A stretch of 64,000 bases of DNA, from positions 52,186-116,185 of the forward strand of contig NZ_KB904136.1 in NCBI RefSeq assembly GCF_000379945.1. The letters are read 5' to 3'. Positions 37,901 to 46,594 of the stretch are shown here, in pieces; positions within the stretch are counted from its first letter, which is position 1, and every line of letters begins with the position of its first letter. The translations under genes and the position numbers were made by a program. The notes under the pieces are model-generated. The model ran no database searches. It saw nothing but the letters and a program-made list of their open reading frames with translations, and had not been told where the DNA came from. The stretch comes from Porphyromonas macacae DSM 20710 = JCM 13914 (GTDB lineage: Bacteria; Bacteroidota; Bacteroidia; Bacteroidales; Porphyromonadaceae).

Positions 37901-38197
37901 GATAGTCCAGAAAAGGAAAAGAATAGTAAGAGCGCTGAGCAGGGCGCTTGTTGCATTGGCAAGGAACGCCACTTTAGTCGGATCGCCCGTCAGGTTAGTA
38001 ATTACGTTATAAACCAGCATGAAGAAAGGAGCGCCGGGAGGGTGCCCTACTTCCAGTTTGTTAACGCATGCAATAAACTCAGCACAATCCCACAAACTCG
38101 CTGTGGGGCCAATGGTCATGAGGTAAACGGTGGCAGCGATGAGGAATGTTGCCCAACCGAGAATGTTATTGACCAGGTTAAATCGTTTCCAACTCAT
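34955..38197 (-). CDS. DUF2723 multi-pass membrane protein (TMEM260-like, GT-C type glycosyltransferase candidate)
   Basis: With the ATG at 38197 the protein has about 1080 residues. A promoter-like TACCTTTG lies on the minus strand (38275-38268), which rules out a longer form. The N-terminus has NNILGWATFLIAATVYLMT, then SLWDCAEFIACVNKLEVGHP, whose acidic loop after the first helix is typical of GT-C glycosyltransferases. A dozen or so membrane helices follow, up to about residue 680. The C-terminal 400 residues are soluble, with a helical repeat-like end (GLLQRGETEKAREVLKKCL). Eukaryotic TMEM260 transfers O-mannose to proteins. A role in lipid-linked sugar transfer, perhaps protein O-glycosylation, is an inference. 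Confidence 0.82.
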   Translation of the reverse strand: MSWKRFNLVNNILGWATFLIAATVYLMTIGPTASLWDCAEFIACVNKLEVGHPPGAPFFMLVYNVITNLTGDPTKVAFLANATSALLSALTILFLFWTIGHMVRRIITPDVRPYDLEPVRTELTLTESILIWGSSLVGALLYTFTDSFWFSAVEAEVYAFSSLCTALVFWLMFKWEERSEQPRSDRWLILIAYFMGISIGVHLLNLLCIPAMALLYYYRRYKTPNIKGALITLIISFGIIVVMMYGIIQGVPKVGGVFDVFFVNNFGMSFNSGLYIYLVLLSAILGGTLYLTDRASKGLKHNDKLMRAGILGGVMLMGIPFFGNGMAIGIILSAALAIFLFTRKRLPIKLFHTLQLSLVVVLIGFSSYGVILVRAIANPPMNENNPRNALTLRKYLAREQYGSTPLFYGPTFASRPIAVEKNGEVIGEAPRDSINNKDRYIKYYDRNKYIYPANAQMLFPRIYSPQASHIQVYNSWMGRAYNDYTMPTFGDNLRFFLTYQVNFMYWRYFLWNFTGRQNDIQADGGLLRGNAMTGIRFIDNLFLGDTSNMPKMTTENKGHNVYYMLPLLLGLLGIAFQLLKGKEKGAQSFWITFFLFFMTGLAIVLYVNQTPLQPRERDYSYAGSFYAFCIWIGMGVTGLWVILKKLKMKDTGAAILASALALIVPVQMASQNWDDHDRSGRTIARDIGNNYLESSEPNGIIFCFGDNDTFPLWYMQDVEEVRRDIRTVNLSYLGGGWYCNQMQRNNYDAPALKMEYLTPHFLAHNEMVGIEAVKPMMGLAEGLHFATTNEAKTLPTDVLVAPVNKEKLLKQVPEHLHENILENLPISERNKRYLGLDGLGVLDIIHGNDWERPIYWTVGSPRDAFSNLANFHVQTGMLWKFLPVNLLNSDSTSIAPIDLDRTYDLVMNKFRWGGAENPKVYMDMTCRNLMMTYRTNVFVPLAKGLLQRGETEKAREVLKKCLVSVRHEVVPHDEFSIYLMEVLYDAGLKKEADEVAQHIASSVMSKLDWMFGMITTKTDIFFKLMEAGEVDYEMRNAIGLIQICNKKNSQIVNNLVPRIDTYRQLIETSSEKNKERNNPL

Positions 38198-38926
38198 ATT
38201 TATATCAGCATGTTGTTTGACTTTTTTATGGTGTGCAATATACCATATATATAAATGCACAACGCAGCAAAGGTAACAAAAAGCCTTGTTAGCCTTAATA
38301 TAAAATACTATCGATTAAACGTTTAATGGCTATCTTATCTTTTATTGTGCTTTTTTTAATGTGGGCTTCGGAGATAAAAGATGAGCAATATTCAGGTATG
38401 TTTTCAGTCGAGATATTTTTCCGTACTGTGGCAGCTCTGTTTTATTGTGTGTTTTTATCATACTTAAGATTTATCGGTATGGGTATGATGAGTGGCGTGT
38501 GTGACGTTGACGTTGACGTGTGACGTGTATTGAAAAAAGTTGAGGACAATAAAAATCCATGGCGCAAAGAATAAAAATTCTCTGCCTGACGGATTTTTAT
38601 CCAAGTTAACTTGGATTTTTTTTCTTTGCCTGAAGAATTTTCAACCGTCAGGCAGAGAATTTCGGCTTTTCTTCAAAACCTTATTTTCAGTACACGTCAA
38701 GTAAACGTCAACCTTGTTTCCCAATGTTTTCTGCATTCGGAAGAAGTTGTGTTTTTCGTCGGTTATTTCCATGCGAAATATTTTCGATGTTCCTTTTGAT
38801 TTAAGCAATCCCCTGAAATTTTGGTAAACCTCATTCAATAAAAATTAGTTACTTTGTAAAAGTTTTATTAAAATGGTGATTTTTAGATAATCATTATTAC
38901 TTTATCTATAAAAAAAGAACGACCCG
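38198..38926. other. Non-coding region between DUF2723 gene and glyS
   Basis: This stretch holds the minus-strand promoter box of the DUF2723 gene (38268-38275), a short GACGTTGACGTTGACGTG direct repeat (about 38505-38522) and copy 2 of the palindromic repeat. The DNA before glyS has only a weak promoter-like TTACTTTG (38849-38856). No gene is supported. Confidence 0.6.
38575..38662. repeat. Palindromic repeat family R1, copy 2
   Basis: AAATTCTCTGCCTGACGG (38575-38592) and CCGTCAGGCAGAGAATTT (38645-38662) are perfect 18-bp complements. The interior matches copies 1 and 3 (CCAAGTTAACTTGG palindrome, then TTTGCCTGAAGAATTTTCAA). Further out, GTTGACGTTGACGTG...GTGTATTGAAAA on the left and TTTTCAGTACACGTCAAG...CGTCAACC on the right form a second, imperfect set of inverted ends. 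Where copy 1 pairs TGG with CCA, this copy pairs CGG with CCG, so the base pair is kept. Confidence 0.85.
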
Positions 38927-40471
38927 ATGGCGCAACAAGAGGATCTTTTCAAAAAGATAGTTTCTCACTGTAAGGAGTACGGTTATGTATTCCCTTCTTC
39001 TGAAATTTATGACGGTTTGGCGGCTGTATATGATTACGGACAATATGGCTCCGAACTCAAAAACAATATAAAAACATACTGGTGGCAGGCCATGACCATG
39101 CTACACCGTAATGTGGTGGGCATAGATTCGGCCATATTCATGCACCCTAAGATTTGGAAAGCTTCGGGACATGTGGATGCGTTCAATGACCCTCTGATAG
39201 ACAATAAAGATTCTAAGAAACGCTATCGTGCGGATGTGCTGATAGAAGATTATTTGGCTAAGATCGAGGAAAAAATAGATAAAGAGGTAGCCAAAGGACG
39301 TAAAAAGTTCGGCGACAGCTTCGATGAGGAACAATTCAGGCAAACCAATCCGCGTGTGCTGGAAAACAGGAAGAAGTACGATGAGGTACATACCCGTTTT
39401 TCCGAAGCCATGAACAATGGCGATTTCGAGGCTTTGCGCCAACTGATTCTGGACTGTGAGATCGTTTGTCCCATTAGCGGTACGCGTAATTGGACGGAGG
39501 TGCGTCAGTTCAACCTGATGTTTGCCACCGAGATGGGGTCTACGAGCGATTCTGCCATGAAGGTTTATCTCCGTCCCGAAACGGCACAGGGTATCTTCGT
39601 GAATTTCCTGAACGTACAGAAGACGGGAAGGATGAAAATACCTTTCGGTATAGCACAAATCGGTAAGGCTTTCAGAAATGAAATCGTAGCCCGCCAGTTT
39701 ATTTTTCGTATGCGCGAGTTCGAACAGATGGAAATGCAGTTTTTTGTTCGCCCCGGTGAAGAACTCAAATGGTTCGACTATTGGAAGAATACGCGTTTGA
39801 ACTGGCATCTGGCTCTTGGATTGGGAGAGTGTAATTACCGTTTTCATGACCACGAAAAACTGGCTCACTATGCCAATGCAGCTACAGACATCGAGTTTAA
39901 GATGCCTTTCGGTTTCAAGGAAGTAGAGGGTATTCACAGCCGTACCGATTTCGACCTTAAGCGTCACGAAGAATTCAGTGGCAAGAAGATGCAATATTTC
40001 GATCCGGAGTTGGGTGAGAATTATACGCCTTATGTGATAGAAACGTCCATCGGTGTAGACCGTTTGTTCCTGAGTCTGATTTTCGGAGCCTATGCGGAAG
40101 AGCCCACGCCAAATGGAGAAACCCGTGTGGTGATGAAGCTGCCACCCGCTTTGGCTCCTGTGAAACTGGCCGTGTTGCCTTTGGTCAAGAAAGACGGGCT
40201 GCCCGAAAAAGCGGAAGAGATTATAGAAGATCTTCGTTTCGATTTTGCCTGTCAGATGGATGAAAAAGATTCTATCGGCAAACGATACAGAAGACAGGAC
40301 GCTATCGGTACGCCATTTTGTATTACTGTGGATCATCAAACACTGGAAGACAATACCGTTACAATCAGAAATCGGGATACGATGGAACAGGAGCGTGTGA
40401 ATATCTCGGAATTGAGACATATCATCGGCGAATCTGTTTCCATGCGCAGTCTTCTACAGAAGATTAAATAG
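38927..40471 (+). CDS. glyS: Glycyl-tRNA synthetase (dimeric class II)
   Basis: The 514-residue enzyme charges tRNA-Gly. The N-terminus KIVSHCKEYGYVFPSSEIY and GLAAVYDYGQYGSELKNN identify the eukaryote/Bacteroidetes-type dimeric GlyRS, not the bacterial alpha2beta2 form. Class II motif 2 is FRNEIVARQFIFRMREFEQ and motif 3 is ETSIGVDRLFLSL. The C-terminal anticodon-binding domain (about 400-514) is complete. A FKBP-like lipoprotein gene follows after 10 bases. Confidence 0.97.
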   Translation: MAQQEDLFKKIVSHCKEYGYVFPSSEIYDGLAAVYDYGQYGSELKNNIKTYWWQAMTMLHRNVVGIDSAIFMHPKIWKASGHVDAFNDPLIDNKDSKKRYRADVLIEDYLAKIEEKIDKEVAKGRKKFGDSFDEEQFRQTNPRVLENRKKYDEVHTRFSEAMNNGDFEALRQLILDCEIVCPISGTRNWTEVRQFNLMFATEMGSTSDSAMKVYLRPETAQGIFVNFLNVQKTGRMKIPFGIAQIGKAFRNEIVARQFIFRMREFEQMEMQFFVRPGEELKWFDYWKNTRLNWHLALGLGECNYRFHDHEKLAHYANAATDIEFKMPFGFKEVEGIHSRTDFDLKRHEEFSGKKMQYFDPELGENYTPYVIETSIGVDRLFLSLIFGAYAEEPTPNGETRVVMKLPPALAPVKLAVLPLVKKDGLPEKAEEIIEDLRFDFACQMDEKDSIGKRYRRQDAIGTPFCITVDHQTLEDNTVTIRNRDTMEQERVNISELRHIIGESVSMRSLLQKIK

Positions 40472-40481
40472 ATATTGACTT

Positions 40482-41033
40482 ATGAATAATAGAACTAAAT
40501 TCCTGCAATTATTACTGGCATTTTTTGTTTTACTGGGTTTTGCATCCTGTAATGACAAAATAAATACAGAAGAACAAAACCGCTTAAACAGTGAGCGAGC
40601 TTTCAGGGAATACAAAGGCAACGCCGAGTATAAGGCCATTACGATGGACGGTCTGATCGGCGATAAGTATGTTTATGCCAAATGGCTCAAGGAGGGAAAA
40701 ACGAATCAGAAGCCTATTTTTACGAGTCGTGTAGACATCCATTTCAAAATATATTTATTGGGAGAGAAAGGCAAACATTTCCTTGTATATGATAATTATT
40801 CCAGTGAAACGGGCGAACGTTTTGCTGTCTATCGCGGAGATTCCGGCCGAAATGTAACGCTGGGCATGCGTATCGGTTTGCTGAACATGGAGAAAGGAGA
40901 CGAGGTGGAACTGATTGTTCCGTGGTATATGGCTTACGGGCAAAGTATGAACATGGAATACCGTATCCCTTCATATTCGGCCCTGAAATATGTAGTAAGA
41001 CTGGATGACATAATCCCGGAGGATGCACAGTAA
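40482..41033 (+). CDS. FKBP-type peptidyl-prolyl isomerase-like lipoprotein (GldI-like)
   Basis: The 183-residue protein has a lipoprotein signal with lipobox FASC (Cys23). The C-terminal half follows the FKBP pattern: VDIHFKIYLLGEKG, LGMRIGLLNMEKGDEVELIV and AYGQ, then a final ALKYVVRLDDI strand. The central VIxGW of active FKBPs is not kept, so isomerase activity is uncertain; chaperone or binding function is possible. Ten bases after glyS; a terminator follows. Confidence 0.75.
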   Translation: MNNRTKFLQLLLAFFVLLGFASCNDKINTEEQNRLNSERAFREYKGNAEYKAITMDGLIGDKYVYAKWLKEGKTNQKPIFTSRVDIHFKIYLLGEKGKHFLVYDNYSSETGERFAVYRGDSGRNVTLGMRIGLLNMEKGDEVELIVPWYMAYGQSMNMEYRIPSYSALKYVVRLDDIIPEDAQ

Positions 41034-41040
41034 ATATTTC

Positions 41041-41070
41041 AAGGGCACAGTTTTTGAGCTGCGCCCTTTT
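41041..41070 (+). terminator. Intrinsic terminator after the FKBP-like gene
   Basis: AAGGGCaCAG pairs with CTGcGCCCTT (41041-41050 with 41059-41068) followed by TTTATTTT. Confidence 0.8.
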
Positions 41071-41097
41071 TATTTTATTTAAGATTGATAAGACACT

Positions 41098-41883
41098 ATG
41101 AAAGAAAAAAAGAAATATGAAATATTGGTCTCTAACGATGATGGCTTCAGAGCTCCCGGAGTAAAAGCTTTGATGAGAGCATTGATGCCTTTGGGCAATG
41201 TGACGGTGGTAGCCCCGGACGGTGCACGCTCCGGTTTTTCATCGGCTATTACATCGGTTGTGCCGATTACCATGAAGCTGCGTCATCAGGAAGAAGGCCT
41301 TACCGTATACAGCTCTACCGGTACACCCGTGGACTGTGTCAAGCTGGCTCTGAATACGATTTTTGCGGACGAAAAACCGGATCTGGTTGTGGGGGGTATC
41401 AATCACGGACGTAATGATGGAGTTTGCGTGCTCTATTCCGGCACGTTGGGGGTAGCCATGGAGGGAACTGTTTGCGGTATTCCTTCTCTGGCCGTTTCGC
41501 TGAATGACCATGCCGAGGAAATCGATACTACATACGCTTGTGAGTGGGCTTTGAAGATTGCTTCCATGATTTTGGAAAACGGTTTGCCCAAGAATACGCT
41601 GTTGTCTATGAATGTACCCAAAGAAAAACCGAAAGGTATACATGTGTGCCCGCTGACGAATGGACGTTTTACCAACGAATATATGCGCAGCGTCAATGCC
41701 CGCGGCAAGGAAGTTTTCTGGATGCAGGGGCATCAGGTTAACAAAACACCGGAATTTCCCGGAGATTTGGAGGCCTTGGAAGAGGGGTATGTAGCTTTGA
41801 CGCCTGTAAATGTGGATATGACCGATTACCGCTTTCTGGAGGAATTGTGCGAAATGGTTGACTGCGATAATCGAGTCGAATAA
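41098..41883 (+). CDS. surE: 5'/3'-nucleotidase SurE
   Basis: The 261-residue metal-dependent phosphatase hydrolyses nucleoside monophosphates. SNDDG (residues 12-16) holds the metal Asp pair. APDGARSGFSSAIT and GINHGRNDG are the other active-site blocks. lpxB begins 8 bases after its stop, so the two are cotranscribed, a frequent Bacteroidales arrangement. Confidence 0.96.
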   Translation: MKEKKKYEILVSNDDGFRAPGVKALMRALMPLGNVTVVAPDGARSGFSSAITSVVPITMKLRHQEEGLTVYSSTGTPVDCVKLALNTIFADEKPDLVVGGINHGRNDGVCVLYSGTLGVAMEGTVCGIPSLAVSLNDHAEEIDTTYACEWALKIASMILENGLPKNTLLSMNVPKEKPKGIHVCPLTNGRFTNEYMRSVNARGKEVFWMQGHQVNKTPEFPGDLEALEEGYVALTPVNVDMTDYRFLEELCEMVDCDNRVE

Positions 41884-41891
41884 GATTTTGA

Positions 41892-43019
41892 ATGAAGTAC
41901 TTTTTGATTACCGGCGAAGCTTCGGGAGATTTGCATGCTTCTAACCTTATTAAATCGCTTGCCGGCAGAGATGCGCAGGCCGAATTTCGTTTTATGGGTG
42001 GCGATTTGATGACGGAAGCAGCCGGCTGCGAGCCGGTAGTACATTACAGAAAAGTGGCCTATATGGGTTTTCTACCTGTTCTGAGACATTTGGGTGAGAT
42101 CGCAGATGCCGCAAAAAAGGTGAAGTCAGCTATTCGGGAATTTAATCCGGATGTGGTTATTCCGGTGGATTTCGGTACATTCAATTTTAAGTATATTCTT
42201 CCTTATGTTCACGATCTGCTGGGTATCCCTGTTGTCTATTATATCTCTCCCAAAGTATGGGCATGGAAAAGATGGCGAGTGAAAATACTGGAGAAATATG
42301 TAGATACTCTTTTGTGTATATTGCCTTTTGAAACCGTTTTTTTTAAGCCATACGACATTAAGACGGTTTTTGTGGGTAACCCGTGTGTGGATGCTGTAAA
42401 TAATTATCGTGTAACGGCACAGCCGAAGTTGAACTTGAATATCGAAACAGGTGAACCGGTTGTGGCGATTCTCTGCGGCAGTCGCAGGCAAGAGGTTGCA
42501 ACCAATTTGCCGTATATGCTGGAGGCCGTTGCTTCAGTCGGTGGCGTAAGGCCTGTTATTGCCGGTGCTCCCGGCCTGACCATGGAAGATTATGCCCCGT
42601 ATTTGAAAGACAGAAAAGTGGAGATTGTTTTTGGAGCCACTTATGAACTGGTGGAGAAAAGCAGGGCTGCACTGGTTACTTCGGGCACGGCTACTTTGGA
42701 GACCTGTCTTTTAGGTACTCCGCAGGTCGTTTGCTATCGTGCCGGCGGTTCCCGGATAATCCGCTGGGGATTTAGATATTTGTTTCCCATTAAATATTTT
42801 TCATTGGTCAATTTGGTGGCGGATTTCGATGTGGTACCGGAGCTGCTTGCTCATGAGGTAACGGTAGACAATATTGCCACACATCTGAAAGCCGTTTTAT
42901 CCGAAGGTGCCGAGCGTACCCGTCAGATCAAAGGTTATCGGGATGTTTATGAAAAACTGGGAAATACTCCTTGTTCCGAACGCGCTGCTGGAGCCGTTCT
43001 TACGGCATTAAAGTCTTAG
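41892..43019 (+). CDS. lpxB: Lipid-A-disaccharide synthase
   Basis: The 375-residue GT19 enzyme condenses UDP-diacylglucosamine with lipid X to form the lipid A disaccharide at the inner membrane. Signatures are FLITGEASGDLHASNLI at the N-terminus, YYISPKVWAWKRWRVK near residue 118, and ALVTSGTATLETCLLGTPQV near residue 258. Length is normal. It follows surE closely. Confidence 0.96.
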   Translation: MKYFLITGEASGDLHASNLIKSLAGRDAQAEFRFMGGDLMTEAAGCEPVVHYRKVAYMGFLPVLRHLGEIADAAKKVKSAIREFNPDVVIPVDFGTFNFKYILPYVHDLLGIPVVYYISPKVWAWKRWRVKILEKYVDTLLCILPFETVFFKPYDIKTVFVGNPCVDAVNNYRVTAQPKLNLNIETGEPVVAILCGSRRQEVATNLPYMLEAVASVGGVRPVIAGAPGLTMEDYAPYLKDRKVEIVFGATYELVEKSRAALVTSGTATLETCLLGTPQVVCYRAGGSRIIRWGFRYLFPIKYFSLVNLVADFDVVPELLAHEVTVDNIATHLKAVLSEGAERTRQIKGYRDVYEKLGNTPCSERAAGAVLTALKS

Positions 43020-43058
43020 TTCATATCTTTATTCGTTGTTTCACTCTAAACAATAAAA

Positions 43059-44921
43059 ATGATGCAGATATACCATTTGGCTGAATTTCCACAACGAATC
43101 TGCGATTCGTTTGCCAATAAAACAGTTCTTAAACATTATAATGAAGAGACTCAGCATTGGGACAAATTGACCGGTGATGATTTTCGGCGGGGAGTGATCA
43201 ATGTGGCGAAAGCTTTTAACCAGATAGGGCTTAAACCGGAAGAACGGGTAGGGATATACTCTCAAAATATGGTGCGCTATCTTTACACGGAGTTCGGTAT
43301 TTATATGATGCGTGGCGTTTCCGTTCCGTTGTATGCGACAGCTTCGCCCGAACAGGTTCAGTTTGTGGTGGAGGATGGCGATATTCAAACTCTTTTCGTG
43401 GGAGAGCAATTCCAGTATAACAATGCTTTCTACGTGCAGCAACAGTCCGATCAGATAAAACGCATTGTTATCTTTGATGAAAATGTCATTTTACATCCCG
43501 AGGACAAGACTTCCATTTTTTTTAATGAATTCGTTCGCTTGGGAGACTCGATGCATAATGAGGTTGCGGCGAAAGTTTCGGCGGCTAATGCTTTAGTCAC
43601 CGATTTGGCCGTTATTATTTATACTTCCGGCACTCAGGGAAAAAGTAAAGGGGTCATGCTGCATCATAGCAATTTTATCCACCAGTTGACCGTACACACA
43701 AAGATGTTTGATTTTATCACATCAAGGGATACCAGTTTGTGTGCTCTGCCGCTTAGTCATATTTTTGAAAAAGCCTGGACGTACTATTGCCTGAGCCAGG
43801 GAGTTACTGTTGCTATTTTGAGCAATCCTAAAAAGATTTTGCAGGCGTTGCCTAAGGTAAAGCCCACATTGATGTGCAATGTGCCTCGCTTTTGGGAAAA
43901 AGTGTATGCCGGTGTACAGCAGAAAATCGATGACAGCCCCAAATTTTTGCAGCACCTGTATCGCCATGCCCTGAAAACAGGCAACCGTTACCGTGTGGAG
44001 TATGAAACGAAAGGGAAGAGAGCTCCATTGGGATTGACCCTGCTGTTTCAGTTTTATGATAAAATGGTATTCAGTCAAATCAAACGGGTGCTCGGCTTGG
44101 GACAGGGGCGTTTCTTCCCGACGGCAGGAGCGCCTTTGAGCACTGAGATTAACGTTTTTCTCCAATCGGTCAATTTCCCTATAATTTGCGGGTACGGCCT
44201 TACGGAAAGCACCGCAACGGTAAGTTGTTACAGTAGAAATAAATTCGATATTTATTCCGTGGGAGATATTGTACCGGAATTGGAGGTGAAGATCGATCCG
44301 GCAAATAATGAAATCTTACTTAAAGGAGCGAGTATTTCAAGCGGTTATTTCAATAACCCGCAGGCTAATCAGGAAAGTTTTACACTGGACGGATTTTTCC
44401 GGACGGGAGATGCCGGACGTATAGAAGGGAAAACGCTTTATTTTACGGAACGGATAAAAGACTTGTTCAAAACAGCTAATGGAAAGTATGTGGCTCCGCA
44501 GATGATCGAGGGGCTTTTGCTCAATGATCCCATTATTGAACAGGCGGCAACCATCGGAGACACATACAAATTTGTGAGTGCTCTGATTTATCCGAACTGG
44601 GATGTGCTGCGGAAGAAACTTGCCGAAAGAGGTGTTTCTGTAAATAACAGAACTGCAGAAGATCTGGCCGGAGATCATGAGGTCAACAGGTTGCTTATGG
44701 GGCATATAGAGATAGCACAGGCATCTTTGGCACGGTTCGAGAAAGTTAAGCGTATTACCATTTTGACGGAGCCGTTCTCTATAGAAAACGGTTTGCTTAC
44801 CAATACGCTCAAGCTCAAGCGCAAGGTTATCAATGAACGTTATGCAAAAGAGATTGAAGAGATGTATAACGAGACCTACGATGTTACCGAACATTTGGAG
44901 GAGTTTATTCACAATAGATAA
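43059..44921 (+). CDS. Long-chain acyl-CoA synthetase (AMP-dependent)
   Basis: The 620-residue protein is an ANL-superfamily adenylating enzyme. The P-loop reads IIYTSGTQGKSKGVMLHH (about 187-204), the A5-type motif GYGLTES is near residue 380, the A7/A8 region is FFRTGDAGRIEG then ERIKDLFKTANGKYVAP, and the final lysine region is present. It activates fatty acids to acyl-CoA through acyl-AMP. Chain length is not readable from the sequence. A TATCTTTA box (43025-43032) just after lpxB suggests its own promoter. prfB follows in the same direction. Confidence 0.92.
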   Translation: MMQIYHLAEFPQRICDSFANKTVLKHYNEETQHWDKLTGDDFRRGVINVAKAFNQIGLKPEERVGIYSQNMVRYLYTEFGIYMMRGVSVPLYATASPEQVQFVVEDGDIQTLFVGEQFQYNNAFYVQQQSDQIKRIVIFDENVILHPEDKTSIFFNEFVRLGDSMHNEVAAKVSAANALVTDLAVIIYTSGTQGKSKGVMLHHSNFIHQLTVHTKMFDFITSRDTSLCALPLSHIFEKAWTYYCLSQGVTVAILSNPKKILQALPKVKPTLMCNVPRFWEKVYAGVQQKIDDSPKFLQHLYRHALKTGNRYRVEYETKGKRAPLGLTLLFQFYDKMVFSQIKRVLGLGQGRFFPTAGAPLSTEINVFLQSVNFPIICGYGLTESTATVSCYSRNKFDIYSVGDIVPELEVKIDPANNEILLKGASISSGYFNNPQANQESFTLDGFFRTGDAGRIEGKTLYFTERIKDLFKTANGKYVAPQMIEGLLLNDPIIEQAATIGDTYKFVSALIYPNWDVLRKKLAERGVSVNNRTAEDLAGDHEVNRLLMGHIEIAQASLARFEKVKRITILTEPFSIENGLLTNTLKLKRKVINERYAKEIEEMYNETYDVTEHLEEFIHNR

Positions 44922-44955
44922 ATAGATATTATTACTTTTTAATCAAAATTATACG

Positions 44956-46066
44956 ATGATTACATTAGACCAACTGAATGATCTGTTGGAGCGCCGTGAT
45001 GCGCTGAGGGGGTATCTTTGACGTCGATAACAGACGTATCCAATTAAAAGAGGAAGAATTAAGAACGGCAGACCCCGCCTTTTGGGAAGATAATAAAAGA
45101 GCGGAAGAGCAAATGCGAAAGGTGAAAACTTTGCGTAAGTGGATTGCTGTTTTTGAAGAAGTGAACAGCGCCGTTGAGGAAGTTCAGTTAGCTTTTGAGT
45201 ATTGTAAGGAGGGGATAACTTCGGAGGAAGAGGTAGACAATGCTTATGCTCAGGCTATATCCTTTACTGAAGACGCCGAGCTTAAGAATATGCTGCGTGC
45301 CGAAGAAGACAATTTCGGGGCTGTTCTGAAAGTAAATGCAGGTGCGGGAGGTACCGAAAGTCAGGATTGGGCGCAAATGTTAGTCCGGTTGTATCAGAGA
45401 TGGTCGGATAAGCATGGCTATAAACTGACGATAACGAACTGGCAGGATGGAGATGATGCCGGAATAAAGACGGTTACGATGCAGATAGAGGGAGATCAGG
45501 CCTACGGTTTTCTGAAAAGCGAAAACGGAGTTCACCGGCTTGTCAGAGTGTCGCCATACAATGCACAGGGCAAGCGTATGACCAGTTTTGCTTCTGTCTT
45601 CGTCGTTCCTTTAGTCGACGATTCCATAGAAATAACGGTAAACCCGGCTGATCTTTGGTGGGATACTTTCCGCAGCAGCGGTGCCGGAGGCCAGAACGTA
45701 AACAAGGTGGAAACGGGGGTTCGTTTACATTATAACTATAAAGACCCCGATACCGGTGAACAGGAAGAGATCGTGATCGAAAACACAGAAAGCCGCTCTC
45801 AGACCGATAACCGTGAAAATGCCATGCGACTTTTGCGTTCTCAGCTTTATGACCGTGAGCTGGCAAAACGAAGAGCGGCACAGGCGGAGGTAGAAGCCGG
45901 TAAGAAGAAAATAGAGTGGGGATCGCAGATACGGAGCTATGTGTTCGATGACCGGCGGGTTAAAGATCACCGGACAAACTATCAGACAAGCGATGTGAAT
46001 GCCGTGATGGATGGCGAGATCGATGAGTTTATTAAGGCATACCTGATGGAATTTGCCGAGAAATAG
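44956..46066 (+). CDS. prfB: Peptide chain release factor 2, with programmed +1 frameshift
   Basis: Translation starts at the ATG at 44956 and meets an in-frame TGA at 45019 after 21 codons. The site is AGGGGG, three bases (TAT), then CTTTGAC, the classic prfB frameshift signal, with the Shine-Dalgarno-like AGGGGG at 45007-45012. Shifting by one base at CTT-T continues as GAC (45020) into the long frame ending at 46066, giving about 369 residues. The coding parts are 44956-45018 and 45020-46066. GGQ (SSGAGGQNVNK) is the peptidyl-hydrolysis motif. The stop-recognition tripeptide, SPF in E. coli RF2, reads SPY here. RF2 ends translation at UGA and UAA, and low RF2 promotes the frameshift, giving autoregulation. 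Confidence 0.95.
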
Positions 46067-46232
46067 ATTCATGCTTCGTATTTATATTATTGAAAGAGAG
46101 AGACTTCCTTTTTTTAAGGCCGTTTTTCTCTTTTATTCGTATTCTGTGCCCGTAGAACGTTTGGCCGGATATAGAGTTGTGCCCAATATGTCTTATCTTT
46201 GACTATTGGTTTCACTATAAAGAGATAGAGTT

Positions 46233-46559
46233 ATGGAAGAGATGATACCTTATGATGATGCTGCGGCTGTAGCATACGTAAGAAACTATATTTCTCAGGA
46301 TCTGAAAGAAAAATTCGATGAAGATCAAATTTTATATCTGATCGATCTGATTTATGATTACTACGAAAGCCGTGGACTTTTGGAGCTGGCCAATGAGAGC
46401 GATGAGGAATTTGTGGAAATAGATGAAGATGAGTTACTCTCTTATGTGCTGAAGAATGCGCAAAAAGACGGTATGGGTAAATATGAAGAAGACGATATTC
46501 GTCAGGTCGTATTGGGCGAGATGGCTTATTGCGAAAGCATAGGCATGTACGAAGAATAA
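46233..46559 (+). CDS. Small acidic conserved protein of unknown function
   Basis: The 108-residue protein is strongly acidic (VEIDEDELLSYV, KYEEDD) and appears all-helical. No catalytic motif or signal peptide is visible. I do not recognise a named domain. It precedes trmB by 35 bases in the same direction and follows a TATCTTTG box (46194-46201), so it is probably a real gene at the head of a trmB-mrp unit. Coding is supported by its clean start and full-length open frame. Confidence 0.75.
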   Translation: MEEMIPYDDAAAVAYVRNYISQDLKEKFDEDQILYLIDLIYDYYESRGLLELANESDEEFVEIDEDELLSYVLKNAQKDGMGKYEEDDIRQVVLGEMAYCESIGMYEE

Positions 46560-46594
46560 CCGGTAGGCAACAAAACAGGGAAGGCGCTTTACTG

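Noticed and set aside
39101..40420. 439-codon open frame antisense to glyS
   Set aside because: It lies wholly opposite a well-conserved gene and shows no protein features. It is a by-product of codon use.
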